The notes beneath the pieces were generated by a model. The model saw only the letters and a list, made by a program, of their open reading frames with translations, had not been told where the DNA came from and searched no databases. DNA of 23,051 nt from Fusarium oxysporum f. sp. lycopersici 4287 (lineage: Eukaryota > Ascomycota > Sordariomycetes > Hypocreales > Nectriaceae), in contig NC_030988.1 of the NCBI RefSeq assembly GCF_000149955.1, positions 2,610,006-2,633,056 of the forward strand. Reading direction: 5' to 3'. Position numbers and translations under genes: made by a program. Below, in pieces: positions 7,136-15,589 of this stretch (its first letter is position 1; each line of letters starts with the position of its first letter).

Positions 7136-10100
7136 GATATTCTAGAGCATATCCGCAAAAAACACCCCACCGAAGCCTATACAGATCAGCAGCTACAACC
7201 TCTAAATCTAGCTAGGTGCCCACACTGCTCAACAGCTTGCCAAGGAGCCCAGGGCATCAAGGCTCATAGTGCTAAAATCCATGGAATAAGAGGGACTTCA
7301 AATATCTCTACTCTTCCTAGGATAAGGACCTATCCAGCTACTAGGGCCCAATATCAGCCTCATCCATCTACAATAGCCTTAGCTAAAGAGCTAGCTGCTA
7401 GAAGGAAAAGGCCAGCTAAAACCCCTTCCCCAGAGATAGCAAGACCCTCACAGAGGCAAAGGCAGCAGCCTTCCAGCCCTAGCCCTCACCCTCTCCTAAG
7501 CTCTCAGTCTCTTAGCCCACCCCAAAGCAGCCTCTTTCCAGAAGACCAATCTAGGTTATTTTTCCCAGACCTTCCTGAAATCCCTGCCTTTCCTATAGCT
7601 GAAAGAGGAAGACCTAGGCAAGAGACTGCTTTTCAGGCTATTATTCCCCCTTCTAGTCCTATAGAAGAGGATTCTATTCAGTCTCCAGTTAGGTCTATAT
7701 CACATATCCCCCAGACCCCAGCTAGACCTATCCCCCAGACCCCAGCTAGACCTATTCCTCAGGCTACAGCTAGGTCTTCTTCAAGGTCATCTCAAAGGTC
7801 CTCCTCAAGGTCTTCTTCAAGATCTTCTTCCAAGTCCTCTTACAGATCTATATCGCAAGGATTTGAAGATATCTTATTAGACCTAGAGACTCCCCTTTCC
7901 CCTCCCCCAGACCTTCAGCAGCAACACCAAGAGGCTATAGCACCAATCTTAGCTAAGGGATCTATACAGAAGCTTCTAGCCTATGCAAAAATCCCCATAG
8001 TAGAGAAAAAGCTACAAGCTAGACAAGCAGCTATTTTCAAGATAGCTGCTCAAAAAGCCGCTGAGGCCTTTATAAAGAGACCTACGGAGAAAAACCTCTT
8101 ATACTTCCTTATCCTCCCTAGAATCTTAGGTCTTGGAATTCAGAAAGGAGATTTATCTACCTATCTCCGAGCCTATCCTTCTAATATCCCTTCCCTAGAG
8201 ACCCTGGAAAGCCTCCTACAAAGCCCAGCTCAAAGCACTCCCTTTTCCCTTTCTCAAGGAAGGAAAACAGCCCCTAGCCCTGCTAAGAGGGCAGCTAAGA
8301 TGCTAGAAAGAGGCTTCCTAGGACGGGCTTCTCGAGCTCTTATAGACCCTACCCCTATAGCTGCTGATTCAGCTGAAAACAGGGCCATCTTACTTGAAAA
8401 ACACCCAATAGGCTCAAAGGACCCCTTTTCAAGAAAGACTCGCCCAAGACCTGGCCAACCTATTGCAGAGGAAGCTATCCTTGCCTCTATAGCTACTATA
8501 GGAAAAGAAAAAGCCCCCGGCCTTAGTGGCTGGACTAGGCCACTTCTGAACCTAGTATCTAAGGCAGATTCCCCAGTTATAGCCTTCCTAAGGCTACTAG
8601 CTGATATGATAAGGCAAGGAACAGCCCCAGGGGCAGACCTATTATGTGCAAGCCGCCTTATCGGCCTAGAGAAGCCAGATGGAGGTATTAGACCTATTGC
8701 TATAGGAGATCTTATCTATAAGGTAGCTATGAAAGCAATCTTAAAGACCTCCTTTAGCTCCTCTATGCTATTGCCCTTCCAGCTAGGCGTTAGCAGCCCA
8801 GGAGGAGTAGAACCAGCTATCTTCCTTCTTGAGGAAGCTATAGCTGGCCCAAATAAGGCTGATTTCCAATATATCACCTCAGTTGACCTCCACAACGCCT
8901 TTAACAGCGGGGCTAGACCCTCTATAGCATCCTCAGTGGCCTCCTTTGCCCCTACCTTCTATAGGGCCCCAACCTGGGCTTATAATAACCCCTCACTGCT
9001 AGTCCTTCCAGATGGTTCAACCATAGCCTCTTCTAAAGGGGTTAGGCAAGGAGACCCAATAGGACCACTTCTCTTTTCCCTCTCTTTTAGACCTACTCTA
9101 GAGGAATTAGCTAGAAAGCTTCCAGAGGCAACCCTAGTTGCTTATCTAGATGACCTTTATATCTTATCTAAAGACCAAGGATCTCTAGATATAGCTAGAG
9201 AGGTACTAGAGAAATCACCTTATAAGCTTAACCTAGCTAAAAGCAAGGAAATAGCTATGAAGGACCTTAAAGACCATGGCCTTAAGACCTTAGGTACTTA
9301 TATAGGTCCCCTAGAAGGCAAAAGGGCATTTCTAGAAGAAAAGCTAGATACCTTACAGCAGGCTATAGCTGCTCTTCAAGACCTGCCTAAGCAACACTCC
9401 CTCCTTCTCCTACGAGGCAGTATCCACCTCCTTCTACGGCACCTCCTTCGGCAACTTAACCCAGAAGGTCTATCTGACCTATGGGAAAGAGCTGATATCC
9501 TTATCAAGGAAGCTATTATGGCCTTAGTAGCTAGGAGCCCAGCTGAGCGTCCTAAAGAGCCTGATCCCTATCTCTTATCCCTTCCTGTAAGGGAAGGAGG
9601 TCTTGGGCTTCCTTTGCATAAGGAATTAGCCCAAGGCCTATATCAGGCAGCTAAGGAAACAGCTAAGAAGATCCTTACAGGTATTACTAGCTTTTTTACA
9701 TCTTACCCCTCTCTATCTACCTCAGAAGCCCAAAACCCTAGTCAAGACCAAGGGAAATCAGCTAAAGAGGTTTTTAAAGAGTTAAACGAGGCTAAGCTAG
9801 AAACCTTCCTCCAAGACCTCCCTATTTCCTATAAGCAAGCCAGGCTAGAGAATGCTAGCTATCTAGGCCGCAAGTGGCTTAGAGTCTTACCTACACAGAA
9901 ACCCCACTCTTTTACAGACTCTGAGACCACTGAAGCCCTTAGAAGCAGACTTTTCTACCCTATCAAGCCTCTAGACCTGCCCTGTAGTGCCTGTGGTGCT
10001 ATAGCTAGCCTAGGCCATGAGGATACTTGCAAGGGAGCTAGCAGAAGGTGGATTGCAAGGCATAATGCTGTTAATAGGGCCTTTGTGAAAGCCCTAGGCA

Positions 10101-10216
10101 GCCGGCCTGACCTTGAGGTCGAGATCGAACCCCTAGTCCAGCAAGACTCCCCCTCCGGGCAGACTTTGCAGTCACTATTGGAAATAGCCGCTACTTCTAT
10201 GATATCCAAATCGTAG
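7136..10216 (+). CDS. Retroelement protein: zinc finger, SR-rich linker, reverse transcriptase, CCHC finger
   Basis: The frame is open for about 1026 codons from the codon after TAG 7133-7135, but its first ATG is at 8300, so the true start is unclear (lost 5' part, upstream frameshift, or a non-AUG start). Near the beginning, LEHIRKKH looks like the tail of one finger and CPHC...H-x4-H (7217-7282) is a full C2H2 finger. A Pro/Ser/Arg-rich linker (7430-7860, with SSSR repeats) follows. The RT domain has the fingers APGLSGWTRPLL, the palm FQYITSVDLHNAFNS, SKGVRQGDPIGPLLF and the catalytic YLDD at 9143-9154. The thumb and a CSAC...GH...C finger (9983-10030) followed by RRWIARHNAVNRAF precede the break. 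It would make cDNA at the target by target-primed reverse transcription. The frame shifts near 10157-10163, cutting off the endonuclease. Confidence 0.85.
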   Translation, partial: DILEHIRKKHPTEAYTDQQLQPLNLARCPHCSTACQGAQGIKAHSAKIHGIRGTSNISTLPRIRTYPATRAQYQPHPSTIALAKELAARRKRPAKTPSPEIARPSQRQRQQPSSPSPHPLLSSQSLSPPQSSLFPEDQSRLFFPDLPEIPAFPIAERGRPRQETAFQAIIPPSSPIEEDSIQSPVRSISHIPQTPARPIPQTPARPIPQATARSSSRSSQRSSSRSSSRSSSKSSYRSISQGFEDILLDLETPLSPPPDLQQQHQEAIAPILAKGSIQKLLAYAKIPIVEKKLQARQAAIFKIAAQKAAEAFIKRPTEKNLLYFLILPRILGLGIQKGDLSTYLRAYPSNIPSLETLESLLQSPAQSTPFSLSQGRKTAPSPAKRAAKMLERGFLGRASRALIDPTPIAADSAENRAILLEKHPIGSKDPFSRKTRPRPGQPIAEEAILASIATIGKEKAPGLSGWTRPLLNLVSKADSPVIAFLRLLADMIRQGTAPGADLLCASRLIGLEKPDGGIRPIAIGDLIYKVAMKAILKTSFSSSMLLPFQLGVSSPGGVEPAIFLLEEAIAGPNKADFQYITSVDLHNAFNSGARPSIASSVASFAPTFYRAPTWAYNNPSLLVLPDGSTIASSKGVRQGDPIGPLLFSLSFRPTLEELARKLPEATLVAYLDDLYILSKDQGSLDIAREVLEKSPYKLNLAKSKEIAMKDLKDHGLKTLGTYIGPLEGKRAFLEEKLDTLQQAIAALQDLPKQHSLLLLRGSIHLLLRHLLRQLNPEGLSDLWERADILIKEAIMALVARSPAERPKEPDPYLLSLPVREGGLGLPLHKELAQGLYQAAKETAKKILTGITSFFTSYPSLSTSEAQNPSQDQGKSAKEVFKELNEAKLETFLQDLPISYKQARLENASYLGRKWLRVLPTQKPHSFTDSETTEALRSRLFYPIKPLDLPCSACGAIASLGHEDTCKGASRRWIARHNAVNRAFVKALGSRPDLEVEIEPLVQQDSPSGQTLQSLLEIAATSMISKS

Positions 10217-10506
10217 CTATCTCCAAGGACTCTGCAAAGGAGGACCCCTATAGCACCTTGAAGGAAGCTGCTAGTGAGAAAAGGCGGAAATATCAGTCTC
10301 TTGGAGCCTTCTTCCACCCTCTCATCTTCTCAGCAGGCGGCCTTATGGATCAGGAGACCTCACAGACCTACAAGAAGCTCCAAGAGCTCTTAGGTCCCTT
10401 TGCAGCCTCACAGCTAGACTCAACTATCGGCCTTACCTTGACTAAGACTAGGGCTATCTCAGCTGCCTCTATAGCTCGAGATCTACCTAGGAGAACGCGC
10501 TCCTAG
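10159..10506 (+). pseudogene. Restriction-like endonuclease (PD-(D/E)XK-type) C-terminus of the retroelement, out of frame
   Basis: The frame beginning at GCA 10159 reads ADFAVTIGNSRYFYDIQIVA..EKRRKYQSLGAFFHPLIFSAGG, directly continuing the RT protein in sequence sense but not in frame. The spaced D, D-I-Q and E..K..KY residues resemble the restriction-like endonuclease that follows the CCHC finger in R2/CRE-type elements. The Arg usually before the first Asp is absent at the junction, where GGGC stands. Loss of one GGGC of a tandem pair would explain both the missing Arg and the shift. That is inference; a frameshift used during translation is not excluded. Ends at TAG 10504-10506. Confidence 0.65.
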
Positions 10507-10850
10507 ACCTATCTTTCTTTTTAACCTATCTTCCTTCTTAACCTATCTCTTTTCCCTATTTCTCCCTTACCTCTATCTCTTTTTTACCTCTATCTCTTTC
10601 TAATCTTTATATCTTTCTTATCTCTATCTCTTTCTTATCTCTATCTCTTTCCTATCTCTATCTCTCCCCTATTTATATCTCTTTCCTATCTATATCTTAC
10701 CTATATTCCTATCTATCCTTCTTATATTTATATCTCTTTTACCTCTTTTTATCTCTCTATCTTTATTTCTTCTTATCTCTCTTATCTCTGTCTTATCTCC
10801 TTTATATATCTCTCCTTTATACTCTTTATAAATCCTTATATAAATAGCAC
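10507..10850 (+). repeat. Pyrimidine-rich CTATCTCTTT low-complexity 3' UTR
   Basis: About 340 bases are built from variations of CTATCTCTTTC and TTATCTC, with almost no purine beyond the A of each unit. This is the element's 3' UTR. The short copy has a comparable TCTCTTTCTTTTCTATC stretch before its tail. Confidence 0.85.
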
Positions 10851-10883
10851 TTGAGCAAGATAGCTTTCCATAGCCTAATATAA

Positions 10884-10903
10884 CCCTATCCTAACCCTAA
10901 CCC
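10884..10903 (+). repeat. Telomere-like 3' terminus of the retroelement
   Basis: CCCTATCCTAACCCTAACCC, two CCCTAA units plus a variant, ends the element. The bases just upstream (GAGCAAGATAGCTT...CCTAATATAA) match the corresponding stretch of the short copy. Confidence 0.75.
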
Positions 10904-11104
10904 GGTCAAGATTCAATTCAAGGATAAATGCCTACACTTATTACAATAGCATATACCCTTTTCCCATCATAAGCAACCTTGAAAATATCCATATGCTAAT
11001 CTTGAATCAAAATCAGTAGAGATAAAAAGGAATAACGCGCGTGCACGAATTAGAAAATCTGAAATTCGACGAAACTCATCATACTATTTGCACGTTTGCC
11101 GCAT

Positions 11105-11708
11105 CTACCAATGCTTCTCTGCAATGTCAACGGTGTTAACATCGACGCCATCAACGAACCAACGCTCTCCCTCGGCAATCTTCACATCGTTGCCACTCAT
11201 CTGCCTCTTTCGCATCAGCCCATTGTCTGCGAAAGTCCAGTCTTCAAGTCCGTAGGGCCTCCACCATTGCCCAGCTGCATCAGTCCATTCATACCAGAAC
11301 TGCACCGCAATCTGTAGAGACTCGTCAGAATAGGATTCTCTTCATGTTGCACGACAACGGGTAGACGACTGCAGTCACTGCACTTCATAAACTTGCCTTG
11401 TTATCAGTAAATGCAAAGAGCTCTTTTCGGAGCTTGTAGTTAGACTCCTTCTCCCACTTCTTTGTCAGGAATTCTTGGATCGCATCGCGGCCCTGAAGGA
11501 AGTGGTCACGATTACGCCAGATGGAGTCGGGCGTGTACGCCAATTTAACCTTTGCAGGATCTCTGTACCCAGCGTAAGCGAGGGACCATTCGCGTCCTGT
11601 AGCCTTAACTTACTGGCTGTTCCATCCGTCTTGCGCAGCCTTGACCTTAATTTGTGCCGTTTCGAGGGTGAAAGGGGGGCAAGGTGGCCTGGTCTCCTGG
11701 TTGCTCAT
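11105..11708 (-). CDS. DUF1348 (NTF2-like) family protein, three exons
   Basis: Exons 11708-11614, 11562-11397 and 11311-11105 give a 155-residue protein. Intron 1 (51 nt) is GTAAGT...GGTACAG. Intron 2 (85 nt) begins GCAAGT and ends CTACAG, a GC-AG intron. Splicing phases join exactly: CA|A for Gln, then a clean codon boundary. Residues run from MSNQETRPPCPPFTLETAQI through [41 protein letters not shown] and FAFTDNKIAVQFWYEW to GQWWRPYGLEDWTFADNGLMRKR and EKHW at the C-terminus. This pattern and length are those of the DUF1348 family, small single-domain SnoaL/NTF2-like proteins present in bacteria and fungi. The reaction is unknown; the fold commonly binds small hydrophobic molecules. It lies alone, between the retroelement and the MITE. 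Confidence 0.9.
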
Positions 11709-12247
11709 CTTGAAGTTGTTTCTGATTCTGCCTCCAACTTAATGTGTGTGACTTGATGCCTTTGCTTGAATGTGCTACTTGATGCGTGTGAATCGACCGA
11801 GTAAACAGGTTCCGGACGAGCCGAGAAATATTTATATTAGTAGACTCGGTAGATCAAACGTCAGTCTAGCGTTAGTACCTCAGCTATTCCTCCGTCCCAC
11901 TTATCAGCGCCGTTCACTGCCCCACTTATCCCACGTAGCGGCCGGCCGGCCCCAACCCTGAATCATGCTACGCCTTGTCAGAGACGCCGGGTATCCTTAA
12001 GAAGAATGTGAGCGCGAAATAAGTGGAGGAGGTCACCCAACGCTAGTTTTGTTGCTGACTATGAGCCCTTCATTCCTCCCATACAAATCATTACGCAGCT
12101 CGGCTGTTCTCGGCACGATAATATTTCCGAAAACAGTAACGATGTGATCTATTGCTGCAGAGTGCAGCTGAATAATCCCTACAGGGCCGTATGAAGTTTC
12201 TTCTTGGATAGCCAAATCCCTGACACAGACTAAGAGTGGTACGTTTA
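11709..12247. other. Intergenic stretch, no supported gene
   Basis: This is the upstream side of the DUF1348 gene. A minus-strand frame of 82 codons (12033-12281) starts inside the neighbouring MITE and resembles nothing I recognise. GGCCGGCCGG occurs near 11940. Confidence 0.5.
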
Positions 12248-12255
12248 GTTGTACA

Positions 12256-12419
12256 CAGGGTGGCCATTTAGTCAGACTCAAGTCAGACTAACTAGTCTGA
12301 CTGACCAGTTAGTCATGACTAGCTAGTCACTAGTCTGACTTAAGTCACTTCCTAATTTTGACTAGTGACTAGTTAGTCTGACTCAAGTCTGACTTAAGTC
12401 TGACTAAATGGCCACCCTG
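12256..12419. mobile_element. 164-bp hAT-type MITE with 8-bp target-site duplication
   Basis: The element starts CAGGGTGGCC and ends GGCCACCCTG, with 23-bp perfect terminal inverted repeats that continue imperfectly inward. It is bounded by GTTGTACA at 12248-12255 and 12420-12427, a perfect 8-bp duplication, as hAT transposases produce. The interior is made of repeated AGTCTGACT/AGTCAGACT and TGACTAGT words, so the whole unit could fold as a long hairpin. There is no coding capacity. Its ends differ from those of the hAT element at 18293-21384, so a different transposase probably moved it. Confidence 0.95.
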
Positions 12420-12427
12420 GTTGTACA

Positions 12428-12867
12428 TGCTCATCCTACTCGCTACTCCGATGTTTCACCGGCATCATCCTCTCCGATTCCCGACCTTCTGGACCATGTG
12501 TTGCCAGCCCCGCTAATGCAGTGGGCTGAATATATCTGTATCTAGATTAAACTTCTATCCCTATTCGTCATTCTAATGCAGAGTATGCCATATGTTGATG
12601 TTTACCTCCTCCAAGGAACAAGGACACTTGCAACGCAGTTTTACAATGACGAAGGCTAGTATCTAGACCATATATGGTATATTGATGACTTATCACGACA
12701 ACTCCGTTCAACTCGATATTGGGGCTCTCTCTGTGAACAACCCCAAGTAATGCCGACCCGCCAGCGTCAAACCACACCCAAAGCGACAACAATCCGTACC
12801 CCCACCAAACTAATGAATCACTACTACAGCGCATAAACCGTACACAACCCACTCTTAACAGTCTTGA
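12428..12867. other. Intergenic stretch downstream of carbonic anhydrase, no supported gene
   Basis: It contains the 3' flank of the minus-strand carbonic anhydrase. The frames present are short and unlike known proteins. Confidence 0.5.
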
Positions 12868-13536
12868 TTACTCCTCAGTGATGTTGTAGACCTTCTGGAC
12901 GTCCTTGAGCATGGCAGGGAAGTCAATTTTGAGATCCGTCAGTAGGCCATTGTGGAGGTTGAACACCCAGCCATGGACAATAGGGAAGCTGTTCTTGGCG
13001 TATGATTGCTGGACCTCAGCAGTCTTAACGATATTTCGGCACTGCTCGCGCACGTTCAGCTCTACCAGGCGGTTGTACCGTTGCTCCTCGTCGGTGATAG
13101 CATCGAGCTCTTTCTCATAAAGACGATAGACGTCGCGGATGTTTCGCAGCCATGGGTTGAGTAAACCCATATCCTTGGGAGTCATAGCAGCCCGAACACC
13201 ACCGCAGCCGTAGTGTCCGCAAACAATAATATGCTTGACGCCAAGGTGATGCACAGCATAGTTGATGATAGACATGGCATTTAGATCAATATTATGAACA
13301 ACATTGGCAATGTTACGGTGAATAAAGGCCTCGCCGGGCTCCAGGCCTGTGACCTGCTCAGCCGGGATGCGAGAGTCTGCGCAGCCAATCCAAAGGTATT
13401 CGGGGCTCTGGCCGGCGGAGATCTTGTCAAAGAACCCGGGGTTGTTGGCGCGCTGCTGCTCTGCCCACTTCTTGTTGTTTTCGAAGATGCGAGCATGCGT
13501 CTGTCGCAAATACTCGCTGACGTCCCGTTGAGCCAT
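12868..13536 (-). CDS. Beta-class carbonic anhydrase
   Basis: The intronless 222-residue protein interconverts CO2 and bicarbonate. Zinc ligands and catalytic dyad are in place: C52, D54 and R56 in WIGCADSRIPAE, H108 and C111 in VCGHYGCGG. EAFIHRNIANVV and HGWVFNLHNGLL are further hallmarks of the fungal NCE103/CAN type. No signal or clear mitochondrial presequence is seen, so it is likely cytosolic. Length is normal for the family. It is transcribed away from the cyanase gene, with 1115 bp between the two starts. Because cyanase uses bicarbonate as co-substrate and releases CO2, a carbonic anhydrase beside it would recycle CO2 to bicarbonate, as CynT does for CynS in Escherichia coli. Co-regulation is inferred from position only. 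Confidence 0.97.
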   Translation of the reverse strand: MAQRDVSEYLRQTHARIFENNKKWAEQQRANNPGFFDKISAGQSPEYLWIGCADSRIPAEQVTGLEPGEAFIHRNIANVVHNIDLNAMSIINYAVHHLGVKHIIVCGHYGCGGVRAAMTPKDMGLLNPWLRNIRDVYRLYEKELDAITDEEQRYNRLVELNVREQCRNIVKTAEVQQSYAKNSFPIVHGWVFNLHNGLLTDLKIDFPAMLKDVQKVYNITEE

Positions 13537-14651
13537 GATGGGCCAATTTTCAGATATGCGTATTGCAGAATTGAGAGGGGAATGAAGAGAAGACTGCGTT
13601 TCAAGGTGATAGATGCGTGGGTTTCGTTAGAAAAGCAAGTGGTCGAGAAGAAAAAGCAGTCATGGTGTTGGGGGTTCCTTGTAGTTGCATCTGATTTCTC
13701 GCGACTGAGTGATTCCGGTAAGCGGCGATGTCGTCGGCCGCTCCGCCAAAGCTCCTGTCGACTTTCGGAGATGGTGACGGACGCCCGGCAACTGCGCCTC
13801 TCCAAGTCTCCAAAGATGCAAGCGCCGCATCGGATCTTACGGGGATAAAGTGGGAGACAAGGACTGCCGTGCGGGATGGGTAGATTTTTCAGGGACTCGG
13901 AAACAGTAAGCCAATTTCTACGCTCGCAAAGAATTGCCTCGAGAACTCCGTTTGATAATGTCCAATGTCTCAAACAATAGTGCAGTCGTAAGGCTTGCCC
14001 ATGTCGCCATTCATGTCTGCGATAAATTCCTCGACCATGTGCCTGGAGTCGGTGGGGCAAGGGTCCAACATCTCCACCTCCGTTCCCACCGAGATGCTCG
14101 ACATCGACACTAACCAGAAACAGGGCTGACACAGGGCTGACACAGGGCTGACACAGCGAGACAAACGGATCAGCGGGGCGACTTTTTCTCGTGCTCAGAA
14201 GAGTTATCCTGATGCCAGCATCAGGATCCTTATGCGACCAAAGCATGGGGCCGCGGAGAAAGCATTCCCTCATCCTCGAAGACACCGACTCGGAGAACCT
14301 TCGGGACCATATCTGAGACCAAGTCAGAGCAAGGGGGGTGTTGTTCCCTTTCATCGACAAAGTTCATTCATTGCGTATAGTGTACCATCATTGATGCTTC
14401 GCCTATGAGGGAGCGCACACATATCCTCGGTCGCCTCGGCATGACATCAGACCATGCGTCGCAGCAAGAAGCGACTTGCGAGGGACTATAAAATACCAGG
14501 CATCATCCGATTCTCCTATCTCTCATCAAGGCCTCTACCATCACAACCAACACAACAAATACCTGATACACCTCGTCCCAGTCAACTACTCTTCCTCGCT
14601 ACTCCACAAGCAGCAAACAATTATCACTCGATATCTTTTACATCCCTCATA
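13537..14651. promoter_or_regulatory. Shared divergent promoter of carbonic anhydrase and cyanase
   Basis: The spacer between the two start codons has no convincing gene. A TATAAAATA box lies at 14487-14495, 157 bases before the cyanase ATG. Candidate HGATAR (AreA/NIT2-type GATA factor) sites are TGATAG 13607-13612, TGATAA 13953-13958, CGATAA 14020-14025 and TTATCA 14621-14626 (reverse). GATA sites would fit nitrogen control of cyanate use, but six-base matches are expected by chance in 1.1 kb. Confidence 0.55.
14121..14153 (+). repeat. Three tandem copies of CAGGGCTGACA in the divergent promoter
   Basis: An 11-bp unit is repeated three times without mismatch, followed by a partial CAG. It sits near the middle of the carbonic anhydrase/cyanase spacer and could be a factor-binding array or a simple expansion. 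Confidence 0.88.
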
Positions 14652-15263
14652 ATGTCTTTCGAAGGACGACTTGCAACTCTCGACGTATGTTCTCTCATCC
14701 CGTGGACAGGCGGCGCAAGAAGACTCTGACCTTAGTTGCTAGCCGCTCATCGCAGAGAGGGTTCCACCTCACTGTACCGCGCTGTTCGAGGCCAAGCAGG
14801 CAAAAGGCCTCACTTTTGAGGCTATTGCCAAGCATCTTGGGCGCAGCGAAGTAGCATGCGCCGCACTGTTCTATGCCCAAACTACTGCTACAGATGAGGA
14901 CATCGAGAAACTCTCCCAGCTCCTCGATCTACCCCTGCCAATGCTAACTAATGCTATGGGTGTGTTCCCTAACCGTGGTCACTCTGGCCCTATGCCTCCT
15001 GTTGAGCCGCTTATCTACCGCCTATACGAGGTTGTCCAGAACTACGGCTACGCATACAAGGCTATCCTTAACGAGAAATTCGGCGACGGTATCATGAGCG
15101 CTATCCGCTTCGGCACCAAGGTCGAGAAAGATATTGACGAGGAGGGTAACCCCTGGGTTGTAATTACGATGCGAGGCAAATGGTAAGTCCCCGTACCAAT
15201 GACGTTCTAGAAAGGGCTTGTGTCTAACTGCAACCTGTCAGGCTCCCTTCCAACCGATTCTAG
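14652..15263 (+). CDS. cynS: Cyanate hydratase (cyanase)
   Basis: Three exons, 14652-14684, 14743-15182 and 15242-15263, encode 164 residues. Introns of 58 nt (GTATGT...CTGAC...CTAG) and 59 nt (GTAAGT...CTAAC...TCAG) join in frame, the second within the Trp codon of MRGKW. The protein converts cyanate plus bicarbonate to carbamate and CO2, and carbamate decays to ammonia and CO2. The N-terminal helical DNA-binding-like domain ([20 protein letters not shown]) precedes the catalytic domain. Catalytic R104 and E107 ([11 protein letters not shown]) and S130 (GIMSAIRF) match the Arg, Glu and Ser of the bacterial enzyme. The C-terminus KWLPSNRF resembles that of other fungal cyanases. The first exon is only 11 codons, so a start inside exon 2 is an easy misannotation. 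Divergent carbonic anhydrase supports a joint cyanate-detoxifying or nitrogen-scavenging role. Confidence 0.97.
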
Positions 15264-15589
15264 GATGGAGGCGGGTGGAATGGTCACTTGGGATATGGGT
15301 AGATGGTACGACCCGGTGACTCCCACTTCTCCTCTCCCATCACATAGCCTCATCAGTCGGTATATAGACGACTCTTCTGGACACCTTGTTTGGGCTTATT
15401 TCGGCTCATTATGTATAAATAAACTATATTCATTGTAAATTAATGATCCAGTTCCAATTTGCGGCCCCCCACCCAACCTTCGCGGTGAAGGGTAATGAGC
15501 ACATTGCTCAGAACTGATATGTTTATGCCCCTTGTAGAACAACCGACTTCTTCCTTACCCAGTAGCTAAAGCTTTATAGCTTTTGCAAT
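15264..15589. other. Cyanase 3' flank, no supported gene
   Basis: It holds the likely cyanase 3' UTR; ATAAATAAA-like A/T-rich sequence near 15414-15440 could serve polyadenylation. No other gene is seen. Confidence 0.5.

Larger units (their letters stand above)
6964..10903 (+). mobile_element. Non-LTR retrotransposon with zinc fingers, YLDD RT, RLE-like domain and telomere-like 3' tail
   Basis: Layout: 5' leader with three 17-bp palindromes (6964-7135), long frame 7136-10216, shifted frame 10159-10506, pyrimidine-rich 3' UTR, then a CCCTAA-rich tail (10884-10903). Both ends resemble the ends of the short inverse copy at 15590-16220, which helps set the borders: GGGTCAG at the 5' side and CCCTATCCTAACCCTAACC at the 3' side. 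RT plus CCHC plus PD-(D/E)XK-like nuclease and a telomere-like end recall the CRE/SLACS clade, including the Magnaporthe MoTeR and Cryptococcus CnI1 telomere elements. The clade assignment is inference. No target duplication was identified. The coding part is strongly CpG-poor and rich in CTA, GCT and ATA codons, unlike its neighbours. Confidence 0.78.

Noticed and set aside
12033..12281. 82-codon minus-strand frame
   Set aside because: It begins within the MITE and has stops directly upstream when the MITE is removed in thought. I recognise no family, so it is not called as a gene.
12256..12419. Idea that the MITE is a deletion derivative of the resident hAT element
   Set aside because: Terminal repeats differ (CAGGGTGGCC versus CAGCGCTGCC) and no internal sequence is shared.
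13281..14360. 359-codon minus-strand open frame upstream of and overlapping the carbonic anhydrase start
   Set aside because: It overlaps the real gene in another frame and its translation has Arg/Ser/Cys-rich, unstructured composition with no recognisable domain. It is most likely a chance frame across the divergent promoter.
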